Shown one piece after another: positions 51,468-63,485 of a stretch of 64,000 bases of DNA (position 1 is the first letter of the stretch; every line of letters starts with the position of its first letter). The notes under the pieces are model-generated. The model made no database searches. It saw only the letters and a list, made by a program, of their open reading frames with translations, and was not told where the DNA came from. The DNA comes from Paenibacillus sp. FSL H7-0331 (GTDB taxonomy: Bacteria > Bacillota > Bacilli > Paenibacillales > NBRC-103111): positions 1 through 64,000 of the forward strand of contig NZ_MRTH01000026.1 of the NCBI RefSeq assembly GCF_001956045.1, in the 5' to 3' direction. The translations under genes and the position numbers were made by a program.

Positions 51468-52340
51468 TTATCCTTTAACCGATCCGAGCATGACTCCCTT
51501 GGCAAAATGCTTTTGCAAAAACGGATAAACAGCCAGTATAGGCAAAGTGGCAAACACGATGACTGCCATCCGAATCGTTAACGGTTGAATTTCGGTTTCA
51601 TCGAAGCCTGTATCCCCAATCCGGCTTTGTGCCAAAATAACGATCTCGCGCAGCAGCACCTGCACCGGCCATTTGTTGTTATCATTAATGTACATGATCG
51701 CACTGAAAAATTGATTCCAATGCGTAACCGCATAGAACATACCGAAGGTAGCCATCGCAGGCATCGATAAAGGCAGCACAATCCGGAACAAAACACCAAC
51801 ATCGCTGCACCCGTCGATTCGGGCAGAATCCTCAAGCCCATCGGGGATTTGCTGGAAAAAGTTTTTCAGCACGATCAGATTAAATGCGCTAATTGCATTG
51901 GGAATCATCAATGACCATAAGGAATTCGTTAAACCCATCGCCTTAACTACAAAATACGTTGGAATCAAACCGCCGCTGAACAGCATCGTAAACAAAACTG
52001 CCATCAAAATAATTTGACGACCACGAAGCGTCTGCCGTGCCAATGGATAAGCCATTAAGGAGGTCAGCAGGAGGTTGATGAAGGTTCCTACGACTGTAAT
52101 GTAAACGGATACAAGCAAACTCCGAATTAAAGTATCTGTAGAGAAAATATACTTGTAGGCAGACAGCGAAAATTCCTTGGGAAACAGGATAAAGCCGCCT
52201 TTGGCTACCTCATGAGGACTTGTAAACGACACAGCTAAAATGTAAATAAAAGGAAGTATAGTTGCGAGGCTGATCAGTGCGAGAAGCACGTAATTCACGC
52301 CGTCGAAAATTTTATTACCTACTGTACGATCATGATTCAT
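51468..52340 (-). CDS. ABC transporter permease, LytC/YtcP type
   Basis: 290 residues, six transmembrane helices, EAA loop ARIDGCSDVGVLFRIVLPLS and C-terminus VYPFLQKHFAKGVMLGSVKG. The start ATG 52340 is preceded by AAGGAGG, which is the end of the hairpin repeat. The repeats fill the gap from the LplB-type permease gene. Confidence 0.9.
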   Translation of the reverse strand: MNHDRTVGNKIFDGVNYVLLALISLATILPFIYILAVSFTSPHEVAKGGFILFPKEFSLSAYKYIFSTDTLIRSLLVSVYITVVGTFINLLLTSLMAYPLARQTLRGRQIILMAVLFTMLFSGGLIPTYFVVKAMGLTNSLWSLMIPNAISAFNLIVLKNFFQQIPDGLEDSARIDGCSDVGVLFRIVLPLSMPAMATFGMFYAVTHWNQFFSAIMYINDNNKWPVQVLLREIVILAQSRIGDTGFDETEIQPLTIRMAVIVFATLPILAVYPFLQKHFAKGVMLGSVKG

Positions 52341-52349
52341 CGGGTTGTT

Positions 52350-52426
52350 CCTCCTTCAAGTTTTCGTAGAAAACTTTCTTCGTAAGCATCTACCTTGTTT
52401 GCAGAGCAAACTTTCTTCGTAAGCAT
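52350..52426 (-). repeat. Two SD-linked hairpin repeats between permease genes
   Basis: Minus strand units 52390-52426 (ATGCTTACGAAGAA, AGTTTGC / GCAAAC stem) and 52350-52389 (ATGCTTACGAAGAA, AGTTTTC / GAAAACT stem, then TGAAGGAGG). The stems differ but stay paired. Confidence 0.8.
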
Positions 52427-52439
52427 CTGCCTTGTTCAA

Positions 52440-53399
52440 TTAGTATACGCCTTCTTCACCGAATTTCTTGGCCATCCAGTTAGCTCCCATGACCAATACC
52501 AGACCAATCGCCGATTTGAATAATCCGACTGCGGCACTGTAGCTGAACTGTGATTGTGTTAAGCCCTTCACATATACGTAGGTGTCAAATACTTCCCCTA
52601 CCTCGCGATTCGTTGACGTCAGCATAAGGAAAATGTGCTCAAATCCGGAATCCATAAAAGAACCGAGGCGTAATATAAGCAGGATAACAATCGTTCCCCG
52701 GATGGCAGGCAGTGTAATGTGCCACACTTGTCTCCAGCGATTCGCTCCATCCATCCGTGCAGCTTCATACAATTGCAGATCGACTCCAGACAGCGCAGCT
52801 AAGAAAATAATCGTTCCCCAGCCTACCTCTTTCCATATCGATTGCGTTACGATCATTGTCCTAAACCATTCGGGCTCGAGCAAAAATGCGATTTTAACAC
52901 CAGTTACAAGAAACAGCAATTCATTAATGATACCGCCCTCTGTTGTAAGCAGCATATAAAATACACCAACTACAACGACCCATGAGACAAAATGCGGCAC
53001 ATAGATCAAAGTCTGCACCCATCTTTTGAAGCGTTCTCTTCTGACTTCATTCATCATTAACGATAACACAATCGGCAGCGGGAAAAAGAAGGCCAGGTTA
53101 TACACTGCCAGCAGTGCCGTATTCCGAAACAACTCCCAAAACTGTGGTTCACTGAAAAAGCGTTCAAAATGCTTCATGCCGACCCAACTGCTATTTAACA
53201 TACCGAGATGAGGCTTATAATCCTGAAAAGCAATAATGACTCCATACATCGGTACATACCTAAAAATAATAAAATAAATCACTCCTGGCAGCAGCATAAA
53301 GTACATCCATTTGTCCCTGATTAAATCCTTCAAGAGAGGACTACGCCTGATCGATCTAGTCCTGCTTCTAATTGCATCTGCTTCAATCTGTGAATTCAT
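52440..53399 (-). CDS. lplB: ABC transporter permease, LplB type
   Basis: 319 residues, six transmembrane helices; WMYFMLLPGVIYFIIFRYVP near the start, EAA loop AARMDGANRWRQVWHITLPA. AGGAGG precedes ATG 53399. It starts a second transcription unit after the terminator at 53594; a possible promoter (CAGACA, 17 bases, TATAGC) lies upstream. No ATPase gene nearby. Confidence 0.9.
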   Translation of the reverse strand: MNSQIEADAIRSRTRSIRRSPLLKDLIRDKWMYFMLLPGVIYFIIFRYVPMYGVIIAFQDYKPHLGMLNSSWVGMKHFERFFSEPQFWELFRNTALLAVYNLAFFFPLPIVLSLMMNEVRRERFKRWVQTLIYVPHFVSWVVVVGVFYMLLTTEGGIINELLFLVTGVKIAFLLEPEWFRTMIVTQSIWKEVGWGTIIFLAALSGVDLQLYEAARMDGANRWRQVWHITLPAIRGTIVILLILRLGSFMDSGFEHIFLMLTSTNREVGEVFDTYVYVKGLTQSQFSYSAAVGLFKSAIGLVLVMGANWMAKKFGEEGVY

Positions 53400-53593
53400 A
53401 AGTTGTCCTCCTGACCATTATTGTTCAGCTTGCTTGTTGATCTCATTATGTTTCGATTTGCCGTAACATGCTATAGTTTGAATTTAACTTATTGTCTGAA
53501 ACCAATGTTTAGCCCTCTAAATGTACGATTCTGCATGCCAATATCCCAATTAAAGATTTATTCAACTAGATATTACCTGTAATTATCTAAATT

Positions 53594-53629
53594 AAAAGCA
53601 GCTGGCTGTTATACAAGCTGCTTTTTGCT
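53594..53629 (-). terminator. Terminator of the aldehyde dehydrogenase-to-binding-protein operon
   Basis: Stem AAAAGCAGCT / AGCTGCTTTT followed by AATTT on the minus strand, directly after the stop of the second binding protein. Confidence 0.75.
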
Positions 53630-53633
53630 TTTC

Positions 53634-55148
53634 TTACTTTTTACTCGATTTAGCAAACGATTCTTCATATTCCTTGATCACTTTATCCCCGCCGCTTTTT
53701 TTCCATTTTTCAATTTCTGCTTGGAAGCCTGCGTCATCAATTTTGCCCACAATATATTTGGTTTCTGCATCTCTGATCAACAGATCAAGTTCATTACCAC
53801 GCTCTGAGTACGTAGCTGAAGATAAAGTTAATGCAGGATTTGGCACCGCATATTTGATATCCTCACGTGCCAGTTTGGTACCTTTTTCTGCAATGGGAAT
53901 ATCCTTCAGATCGGCGACATTGTAACCTTCAATATTCAGTAAAGCATCGCGATAAGGTTTAACTTCCCTTTGAAAGGAACTAAAATCCTTATATTCCGTT
54001 TTATTTCCATCAATTTTGGTATAGTGCTTTCCTTCTATCCCTCGCATTTGAAGCGTGGACATCGACTCGTCCATCAATTTATCCATGAAGGTCAAAACCT
54101 TTTTGAGTTCAGCCTCTGTTTTTACGGATGATTTGGGAATCGCGAGAAAACCAAAATTTCCTGGCTCTCCTGCAATGCGAATACCGCTTGGACCTTTGAA
54201 GGGCTCGACATCCCATACAGCGGAAGGATTGGTTTTGGACATGGCAACCTGATACCCCTGTCCGTTCTGAGCAGAAACATTCAGTCGGATGCCGACACGT
54301 CCGTCGTACATCATTTTATCCGCTTCAGTTACATCAAAGGCAGGGAAATCCTGGTTAATGAGCTTTTCATCGTATAGTTTTCTGAATAATTTTAACGTAT
54401 CCAAATAAGGCTGTGTCATAAATTCAGGCGTAAATTTCCCTTTATCTTCACCCCATCTATTGACACCGCCGACACTGACTGCAAGTCTGGTGATAACCGG
54501 CTGCGTCCCGGAATTATAGCTCTTGAATAAGACCGTACCATAGGTATCATTTTTTCCGTTTTTATCTGGATCACCCAATGTGAACGTTTTCATAACGTTG
54601 TACCAATCATCCAGTGTGACCGGAAGCTTCAAACCTGTCGCGTCAAACCAATCCTTACGAAAAACGATAGCAGCACGGCCAATGTCACGATAATTGGGAA
54701 TTCCATAAATTTTGTTCTCGACCTTGATATTGTCGTAATATTGCTGATTCTGGGCGGCTAAATTTTTGTAATCCTTAATATAAGGACCAAGCTCCCAAAA
54801 AACCCCATCTTTTGCTGCGTTAATAATGCTTGGAACGTAATTTACCTTGATGATCTTGGGTAATTCATTGGAGGCGATCATGATGTTCACCTTATCATCA
54901 AAAGCAGCCTGCGGAATCCACTGTATGGATAATTTGGTATTCGTATATTTCTCGATAGCTGTCTCGACTTCATTTCCTTTGGTCGGGATATCCCCGACCT
55001 GACGAAGCCCTATCGTCAACTCATAGGGCTTGCTATCCTTTTCTTCAACTGCAGGTGTGTTTGCTTTCTCCGTATTACTGCATCCTGCTGCTACACTTGC
55101 AGCTAATAAAACCGTACACGTACCGGCCACCCAACGTTTGCTTATCAT
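53634..55148 (-). CDS. ABC sugar transporter binding lipoprotein, copy 2
   Basis: 504 residues. Lipobox VAAGCSN; the body follows copy 1 (49888) closely from QVGDIPTKGNEVETAIEKYT onward, including DPDKNGKNDTYG and GIEGKHYTK. It is transcribed with the catabolic genes, while copy 1 is with the permeases, so the two may be made under different conditions or bind related ligands. GAGGA precedes ATG 55148 by 9 bases. Confidence 0.9.
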   Translation of the reverse strand: MISKRWVAGTCTVLLAASVAAGCSNTEKANTPAVEEKDSKPYELTIGLRQVGDIPTKGNEVETAIEKYTNTKLSIQWIPQAAFDDKVNIMIASNELPKIIKVNYVPSIINAAKDGVFWELGPYIKDYKNLAAQNQQYYDNIKVENKIYGIPNYRDIGRAAIVFRKDWFDATGLKLPVTLDDWYNVMKTFTLGDPDKNGKNDTYGTVLFKSYNSGTQPVITRLAVSVGGVNRWGEDKGKFTPEFMTQPYLDTLKLFRKLYDEKLINQDFPAFDVTEADKMMYDGRVGIRLNVSAQNGQGYQVAMSKTNPSAVWDVEPFKGPSGIRIAGEPGNFGFLAIPKSSVKTEAELKKVLTFMDKLMDESMSTLQMRGIEGKHYTKIDGNKTEYKDFSSFQREVKPYRDALLNIEGYNVADLKDIPIAEKGTKLAREDIKYAVPNPALTLSSATYSERGNELDLLIRDAETKYIVGKIDDAGFQAEIEKWKKSGGDKVIKEYEESFAKSSKK

Positions 55149-55194
55149 TTGTATTCATCCTCTGCTGTCGAATTATCGTTAAAAAATCCGTCTA

Positions 55195-57298
<2,104 letters not shown>

Positions 57299-57334
57299 TT
57301 TCGCCTTCTTTCTAGTAGTTATAGATTATTTGAA

Positions 57335-58015
57335 TTATTCAGCAGGTTGAGCATTTCCCTTAATAAATACAATCGTACGCCGGATGTGGGAAATCATCGC
57401 GTGCTCAGCCCCATCTGCGTTTCTTGCGCAAATTTGCCTGTAAATCTGCACATGCTCCTGAAAGCCTCTCTCCAGCTCTTCTTCATGAGACAATGCCTTC
57501 CTGCGGAAAGATCGGTCGAACGAATGGATCGCTTCAATTTGTTGAAAAATATAGTTGTTCTTCGCACACGTGCGAATCAGTTTGTGAAAATCCGCATTGA
57601 GTATCAGCAACTTCTCAGCGTCTTTACTTTCCGTGAACTGCTTCATTTGATCGACAACAGCTCCAAGCTGGCTGATTTCATCATCCGATATTTTTAAAGC
57701 TGCCAGCCTTGCTGCCACGCCCTCCAGTGCGGACCGGGCCCAGTTAATTTCCTCAACGGAATTCATGATGTCACTGGAAACAAAGGTCCCCCGTCTTGCG
57801 CTGGTTGTCACAAGCCCCTCCTGCTCCAGACGGCGAAGCGCCTCCTTCAGCGGTGTTGTACTGATTCCATACAGCTTGGCGAGCTCTCGCTCCTTCAGAT
57901 GATGCCCCGGCTTGTACTGCTCGGATATGATAGCATCTTTCAATCTTTCATAAACAACGTCACGAATCGACTTTGTTTGTATTGCGTTTTCTTCTGCCAT
58001 CTGGTCCGAATCCAT
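57335..58015 (-). CDS. GntR-family repressor, FadR/FCD type
   Basis: 226 residues. N-terminal winged helix (KSIRDVVYERLKDAIISEQY, LAKLYGISTTPLKEALRRLE, RRGTFVS) and a C-terminal FCD domain with the usual metal-type residues (NADFHKLI, FQEHVQIYRQI, MISHIRR). Such regulators bind sugar acids or carboxylates. AAGGAGG precedes ATG 58015. It is the second gene of the operon and probably represses it through the palindrome at 59549. Confidence 0.9.
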   Translation of the reverse strand: MDSDQMAEENAIQTKSIRDVVYERLKDAIISEQYKPGHHLKERELAKLYGISTTPLKEALRRLEQEGLVTTSARRGTFVSSDIMNSVEEINWARSALEGVAARLAALKISDDEISQLGAVVDQMKQFTESKDAEKLLILNADFHKLIRTCAKNNYIFQQIEAIHSFDRSFRRKALSHEEELERGFQEHVQIYRQICARNADGAEHAMISHIRRTIVFIKGNAQPAE

Positions 58016-58052
58016 AGTTGTTAGCCTCCTTCTATGCTACAAGCCGCAATTG

Positions 58053-59510
58053 CTATGCTTTTACAAATACGGTTTTGATTGATGTATAAAACTCAATGGC
58101 CGCTTGACCCTGCTCTCGCGAATGCGAGCTGGACTGCTTCATGCCGCCGAACGGTGCCTGCAGCTCAACGCCTGCACTTTCTGCATTGATTCTGACAAGA
58201 CCAGCATCCATCTCGCTGATGAATGAGAGCATGTGACCAATATTTTGTGTGAAGATCGAGGCGCTAAGCCCGAATTCGACATCATTGGCTGCCTCAATCG
58301 CTTCCTCCAGCGACTCCACCTTGATCAAGGCCAGCACCGGTCCGAATATTTCTTCCTGGGCAATAGTCATTTTGGATGTAACCTGAGCAAAGATGGTCGG
58401 CTCAACGTAGTAGCCATTGTCCAAGCCTTTAGGCTTGCCACCTCCATACAGCAGTATAGCGCCTTCCTCCACGCCTTGACGGATATAGGAAAGTACATTG
58501 TTGTACTGATTCTCGCTTGCACACGGCCCCATCCAGGTTTGCGGACTCATACCGTCACCCACCTGCAGCTGCTTGACTCTTTCCAATAGCTTCGTTACAA
58601 ACGGTTCATAAATCTCGTTCTGCACGATGACACGACTGGTTGCCGTACATTTCTGCCCTGTAGAACGAAGTCCTCCACTGATCGTTGCCTCCACGGCCAA
58701 ATCCAGGTCTGCATCCGCGGCTACGATCACGGGGTTTTTGCCGCCCATTTCCAGTTGATACTTGGCGCCGCGGGCGATTGCCCCCACCGCAATTCCTTTG
58801 CCAACCGTATTGGAGCCTGTGAAGGTGATTCCATTAACATCCGGGTGCTCAGTAAGCGCCGGACCGATTATTGAGCCTTTACCTGTCACCATATTGACGA
58901 CACCGCTCGGGAACCCGGCTTCATGAAAACATTGAATAACTTTGGCTGCCGTAAGGGCAGTTTCACTTGCAGGCTTCAGCACGACCGTATTTCCGTAGAC
59001 CAGAGCAGGCGCCATCTTCCAAATCGGAATCGCTACCGGGAAATTCCATGGTGTAACCACAGCAACGACACCCAAAGGAACACGAGTGGTAAACATCATC
59101 GCCTCACTGTCCGTTGATGGAATGACATCACCCACCTTACGCATCCCTTCACCGGCATAATAGCGCAGAATAGCCACACCCCGGGCTGTTTCGCCCTTGG
59201 CCTCGGCAAAGGTCTTACCCATTTCCCGAGTCATCGTTTCAGCAATCTCGTTGATATGCTGCTCTACGATATTCGCTGCTTTATATAAAAAGTCGCCCCG
59301 AGCCGATCCTGCCAGCTTTCTCCAGACTATACGTGCATTCTTGGCTGCCTGAACGGCCAAATCGACATCTGCCTGATCAGAGCTTTGCAAATAGCCTACG
59401 ACCTCGCCCTTTTTTGCAGGATTCAGGCTGGCATCCAACTTTCCGGTAAGGGCTGGCTGCCACTGACCTCCAATGTAATTCAAAGCTGTAAACGCCGTTG
59501 TATCGCTCAT
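58053..59510 (-). CDS. Aldehyde dehydrogenase, alpha-ketoglutarate-semialdehyde type
   Basis: 485 residues. NAD(P)-dependent aldehyde dehydrogenase with [30 protein letters not shown], the glutamate in [10 protein letters not shown] and the catalytic cysteine in GQKCTATSR. The relation to ketoglutarate semialdehyde dehydrogenases of glucarate operons (B. subtilis ycbD) is inferred from gene company (DapA-type, enolase-type and GntR genes). ATG 59510 is preferred over the GTG at 59522, which abuts the weak GAGGA site. First gene of the operon. Confidence 0.88.
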   Translation of the reverse strand: MSDTTAFTALNYIGGQWQPALTGKLDASLNPAKKGEVVGYLQSSDQADVDLAVQAAKNARIVWRKLAGSARGDFLYKAANIVEQHINEIAETMTREMGKTFAEAKGETARGVAILRYYAGEGMRKVGDVIPSTDSEAMMFTTRVPLGVVAVVTPWNFPVAIPIWKMAPALVYGNTVVLKPASETALTAAKVIQCFHEAGFPSGVVNMVTGKGSIIGPALTEHPDVNGITFTGSNTVGKGIAVGAIARGAKYQLEMGGKNPVIVAADADLDLAVEATISGGLRSTGQKCTATSRVIVQNEIYEPFVTKLLERVKQLQVGDGMSPQTWMGPCASENQYNNVLSYIRQGVEEGAILLYGGGKPKGLDNGYYVEPTIFAQVTSKMTIAQEEIFGPVLALIKVESLEEAIEAANDVEFGLSASIFTQNIGHMLSFISEMDAGLVRINAESAGVELQAPFGGMKQSSSHSREQGQAAIEFYTSIKTVFVKA

Positions 59511-59548
59511 CGTTACACACACATCCTCACTTGGTTTTCATATTTGAT

Positions 59549-59591
59549 ATCTGATATATCAGATTTTAAATGAAGAGGGCAGCTTCGTCAA
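59549..59591 (-). promoter_or_regulatory. Sigma-A promoter with overlapping palindromic operator
   Basis: On the minus strand TTGACG (59586-59591), a 17-base spacer and TAAAAT (59563-59568). A perfect 16-base palindrome ATCTGATATATCAGAT (59549-59564) begins within the -10 and covers the start point. The position is that of a repressor site, most likely for the GntR protein of the same operon. Confidence 0.75.
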
Positions 59592-59647
59592 TCCTTTTCT
59601 CCTCTGCTGCATCTTTTATCCGTACAGCATTTGTCCATCTCTGCACA

Positions 59648-59694
59648 ATCAGCCTCCGCTTCTACCGCAATGGGCAGACAGCGAAGGCTGATTC
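59648..59694 (-). terminator. Hairpin after the third binding-protein gene
   Basis: AATCAGCCT / AGGCTGATT stem with a long loop right after the stop at 59701; it lacks a T-run, so it may be a weak terminator or a stabilising hairpin. Confidence 0.45.
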
Positions 59695-59700
59695 GTTCCT

Positions 59701-61296
59701 TTATCTTTTCGCGTAGCGGTCATAGGAGGCTTGCTGGATTTTCACAACGGCGTCAATACCCATCTTGTCGATCTGCTTGACATAATCGTCAAACTTGCTG
59801 ATCGGCTCTGAGCCAATAATGAATTTGTTCAGCATCTCGTCTTTATAAGTGGTTATTTCCGTGAACTTGGAGTTGAGCACGTCACGCTCCTGCTGCTTGA
59901 AGGAAAGGGCAACCGGGTACTTCGGTTTAATAAAAGGTGTGATGGAGTCACGGATTTGCGCCAGCTTTGGCGTTACCATGGCATTCTCGTAGCGGATATC
60001 CCACTGATAGGCAAACTCGCGGTGTCCCAGTTCGTACATCTTAATCAACGGTGAGTTGTTTTTATCCTTCATCACCAGATCCGTATACTTGGGTTCATTA
60101 TTGTCCATCGTGTACGTTTCACCTAGTTTACCGAAGTTCATGGCCAATTGGCCCTCTGGACTGTAGAACCAATCCTGTACCTTGGCAATTTCAGCTTTGA
60201 ATTTCGATTTGGAGCTGATGCCAAAGCCGTTCTTGATCAGATTTTGCTGGCTTTTGGTATAAGGAGCGATGCCTGTAGGCCCCTGTAGAGGCGTCAAACC
60301 GGTTAAATTGACCTTCGGATTTGCCTTGCCAACCAGCTTCTCCAGCGCTTCGATCCGTGGAAAGGAATCAAAGGTGGCACCCGACGCTTCATTGGTAAAT
60401 CTCGACTCCCAGATCTTCTGATCATTCGTTATATATTCCTTGTCGATCAGACCTTCCTTGTACAGCATCGCCGTGTACTCAAGCGCAGCCTTTAATCTGG
60501 GATCGGTGTACGTGTATTTGACCTGACCGTTATCCACATAAAAATCCTCTTCAAATGATACACCAAAAGGCTCGATGAAAGGCAGCAGTCCCTTGATCTT
60601 GCTTCTTGTCGTGAAAGGAATTTCATCGTTCTTACCGTTGCCATTCGGATCCTTTTCCTTGAATGCCTTCAGTACCTGATACATTTCCTCGGTTGTTTTC
60701 GGTGCTTTCAAACCAAGATTATCGAGCCAGTCCCGACGGAAAATCTGTAGGTTGATCGTTTTGACAGCAGAGATTTGCGGAAAAAAGTAAATGTTGCCGT
60801 CATCGGATTTGATATCCTTCAAAACTGCCGGGTTTTGCTCAATCAGCTTCTTGAAATTAGGCATGTTCTGGTCGATCAGCTTGTTCAATGGTTCAAATAC
60901 GCCGTTCTCTCCGCCTTTGTTCAACAAATCCGGCGGTGCCTCCATCAGGTCAGGCAGTGTTCCGCCAGCTAGCGTAAGATTAAACTTTTCGATATAGTCA
61001 TTGGCATCGGCAGGAGCCTTCAGCCATTTGAAATTGACGTTGGTTTTCTCCGAAATCGGCTTCATCCACAGCAGCTCATTGGATTCGACTGATTCAGGTC
61101 TCGGCCTCATATACACACTGACCTCGATCTGCTTATCTAGAATCTTGCCATTCGCATTCGCGGCCTTCCCGGCTTCCCCTGCCTTGGCATCCGGAGTCAC
61201 CACTGCTTTCTCCTGACCTCCACTCTGACAGCCTGCCAATGCAACCGATGCTAATAATACACCAGTCATTCCTTTCATCCATCTTGCTTTTTTCAT
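59701..61296 (-). CDS. ABC sugar transporter binding lipoprotein
   Basis: 531 residues. Lipobox LAGC, an A/G/K-rich linker, and the large LplA-type binding fold (YMRPRPESVESNELLWMKP, DPNGNGKNDEIPFTT). It is only distantly related to the two binding proteins at 49888 and 53634. It follows the LytC-type permease by 30 bases as last gene of the three-gene transport unit. Confidence 0.9.
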   Translation of the reverse strand: MKKARWMKGMTGVLLASVALAGCQSGGQEKAVVTPDAKAGEAGKAANANGKILDKQIEVSVYMRPRPESVESNELLWMKPISEKTNVNFKWLKAPADANDYIEKFNLTLAGGTLPDLMEAPPDLLNKGGENGVFEPLNKLIDQNMPNFKKLIEQNPAVLKDIKSDDGNIYFFPQISAVKTINLQIFRRDWLDNLGLKAPKTTEEMYQVLKAFKEKDPNGNGKNDEIPFTTRSKIKGLLPFIEPFGVSFEEDFYVDNGQVKYTYTDPRLKAALEYTAMLYKEGLIDKEYITNDQKIWESRFTNEASGATFDSFPRIEALEKLVGKANPKVNLTGLTPLQGPTGIAPYTKSQQNLIKNGFGISSKSKFKAEIAKVQDWFYSPEGQLAMNFGKLGETYTMDNNEPKYTDLVMKDKNNSPLIKMYELGHREFAYQWDIRYENAMVTPKLAQIRDSITPFIKPKYPVALSFKQQERDVLNSKFTEITTYKDEMLNKFIIGSEPISKFDDYVKQIDKMGIDAVVKIQQASYDRYAKR

Positions 61297-61326
61297 GTTA
61301 ACGCCTCCCTTTAGTATGAGTAATGA

Positions 61327-62205
61327 TCAGCCTTTAATAGATCCCATCATGGAGCCTTGAACAAAATATTTTTGAATGAAAGGATACACCATCAGAATGG
61401 GTAATGTCGCTACTACCAAAGTTGAATACTTGATCGATTCGCTTAACAGATTTTTATCGTCAAACACATCAACCAACACTTGATCCGTCTGATTCTGAAT
61501 CACGATGGCTCGAAGCAGGATTTGCACTGGAAACAGATTCTCGTCATTTAAATAAATCATCGCCGGGAAAAAGCTGTTCCATTCGTTGACCGCATAGAAC
61601 AAACCGATCGTCACCAAGGACGGAAGCGCCAACGGCAAAATGATTTTGACCAATGTTTGCACCATCGAGCACCCGTCGATCTTGGCAGCATCCTCCAGCT
61701 CCAGAGGAATTTGCTCAAAAAAGGTTCGCTGAATAAATACATAAAAAGAGGTTACTGCCGCCGGAATCACGATGGCCCAGATCGAATCCCGCATCCCAAG
61801 CGCATTCACGACGAGAAAGGTCGGGATCAGGCCGCCACCGAACAGCATCGGGATCAGCACGATGGTGGTCATTAATTTACGACCGGGCAGATCCCGCTTG
61901 GACATCGGATAAGCCGCACAAACCGTTAATATCAGGCTTATCGCGGTTCCAAGCGCCGTATACAGGATCGTATTCAGGTAAGAGCGTCCCAACATCGGGA
62001 ACTCCAGCACTCTTCGGTAAGCCTCCAGCTGAAAGCCCATCGGGATGATCCCGATTCTTCCCTGCTGAATATACAGCTGCTCGCTTAATGAAGCGGATAC
62101 GACATACAAAAACGGGTACAAGGTCATTACAACGACCAAACCGAGAATCAATGCATTGATACAACCGAACGCCAATCCTCCAAGCGTCATACGCCGGAAA
62201 GTCAT
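61327..62205 (-). CDS. ABC transporter permease, LytC/YtcP type
   Basis: 292 residues with six transmembrane helices; EAA loop AAKIDGCSMVQTLVKIILPL and C-terminus VYPFIQKYFVQGSMMGSIKG. AGGAGG before ATG 62205 is the end of the hairpin repeat lying between the two permease genes. Confidence 0.9.
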   Translation of the reverse strand: MTFRRMTLGGLAFGCINALILGLVVVMTLYPFLYVVSASLSEQLYIQQGRIGIIPMGFQLEAYRRVLEFPMLGRSYLNTILYTALGTAISLILTVCAAYPMSKRDLPGRKLMTTIVLIPMLFGGGLIPTFLVVNALGMRDSIWAIVIPAAVTSFYVFIQRTFFEQIPLELEDAAKIDGCSMVQTLVKIILPLALPSLVTIGLFYAVNEWNSFFPAMIYLNDENLFPVQILLRAIVIQNQTDQVLVDVFDDKNLLSESIKYSTLVVATLPILMVYPFIQKYFVQGSMMGSIKG

Positions 62206-62211
62206 ACTTTT

Positions 62212-62292
62212 ACCTCCTAAAAGTTTTGCGTAGCAAAACTGACTTCGTAAGCATTAGCCAAGTTTTCGTAAGAAAACTGACTTCGTAAGCAT
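62212..62292 (-). repeat. Two SD-linked hairpin repeats between permease genes
   Basis: Minus strand units 62255-62292 (ATGCTTACGAAGTC, AGTTTTC / GAAAACT) and 62212-62254 (ATGCTTACGAAGTC, AGTTTTGC / GCAAAACT, TTTAGGAGG). The first starts 5 bases after the upstream stop codon. Confidence 0.85.
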
Positions 62293-62297
62293 TTGCG

Positions 62298-63266
62298 CTA
62301 CCACAAGCTTGTTTCCGAATATTTTCGGGCCAATTTATTGGCAATAACAATCAGCACTAGCCCCATGATCGACTGAAATAGTCCAACAGCGGAAGCAAAG
62401 CTGTAGTTGGCATCCAATATCCCTCTGCGATACACATAGGTGCCGATCACATCTGCAGTCAGGTACGTATTGGGGTTGTACAAGAGCACGATCAGCTCAT
62501 AGCCGATCTCCAGCATATGTCCGATTTTCAGCAGGAACAAAATAATAATGGTAGGCGCGATACCCGGAAGGGTAATATTCCACGTCTGATGCCAGCGATT
62601 GGCGCCATCTACTCTAGCCGCCTCGTACAATTCCGTATTAATGCCCGTTAATGTGGCAAAGTACAGGATCGCTGACCAGCCGAGCGTTTTCCACAAATCC
62701 ATAAAAGTATAGATTCCCCAGAAATAGTTCGGATCCAGCAAAAAGTTCGTTCGCTCCATGCCGAATTGCACCAGAATATTATTGACCAATCCCACACTAG
62801 GTGACAGGAAGGTGACCGCCATACTGGCCACAATAACTGTTGAAACAAAATGAGGCAAGTAGCTGATCGTTTGCACCGTGCGTTTAATAAGCGAATTGCG
62901 AACCTCGTTTAACAGCAAAGCGAAAATAATCGGTGCAGGGAACACAAACACCAGATTCAACAGGTTGATCATCAATGTGTTGCGCAGCAATCTTCCAAAA
63001 TACACCGAATTGAAAAAATCGATAAAATGCTTGAAGCCCGCCCATTCACTCGCAAGTATTCCTTTGTAGATATTATAGTCCATCATCGAAATCACGACAG
63101 CCATAACGACGGGTACATATCTGAAAATCAGATAATAAATTAGTGGCGGCAGGAACATCAGATAGTAAGGCAAAACTTTTTTGAAGGTACTTCGTCTGCT
63201 TGATGTTTTTTTGTAGCCCGCATTTATCGATGACGGGCCCGCAGTAACCACAGTTTGCTTAGCCAA
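62298..63266 (-). CDS. lplB: ABC transporter permease, LplB type
   Basis: 322 residues, six transmembrane helices; YYLMFLPPLIYYLIFRYVP near the start, EAA loop AARVDGANRWHQTWNITLPG, C-terminus LARKYSETSLW. GAAAGGAG precedes ATG 63266. First gene of the unit, downstream of the terminator of the AraC regulator gene. No ATPase gene follows. Confidence 0.9.
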   Translation of the reverse strand: MAKQTVVTAGPSSINAGYKKTSSRRSTFKKVLPYYLMFLPPLIYYLIFRYVPVVMAVVISMMDYNIYKGILASEWAGFKHFIDFFNSVYFGRLLRNTLMINLLNLVFVFPAPIIFALLLNEVRNSLIKRTVQTISYLPHFVSTVIVASMAVTFLSPSVGLVNNILVQFGMERTNFLLDPNYFWGIYTFMDLWKTLGWSAILYFATLTGINTELYEAARVDGANRWHQTWNITLPGIAPTIIILFLLKIGHMLEIGYELIVLLYNPNTYLTADVIGTYVYRRGILDANYSFASAVGLFQSIMGLVLIVIANKLARKYSETSLW

Positions 63267-63391
63267 TGCAAGACACTCCTTTCAATGGTTTCATGTGCTT
63301 CGTTTGCCTACTCAATGTATCCCCTTACACGAATTTCGTATATCGCTAATTCTTTGGATGCATCTACTTTTTTCATGATGCATGCCAAAAA

Positions 63392-63417
63392 ACCGCCAGG
63401 AATCAGCTCCTGGCGGT
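63392..63417 (-). terminator. Terminator of the AraC-type regulator gene
   Basis: Perfect ten-base stem ACCGCCAGGA / TCCTGGCGGT followed by TTTTTT on the minus strand. Confidence 0.85.
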
Positions 63418-63485
63418 CATAGAAACGTGATAATTAAGTTCCGCTGCATGAATGAGGGATTCCTCTGGCTGCTACTGTTCCAAGT

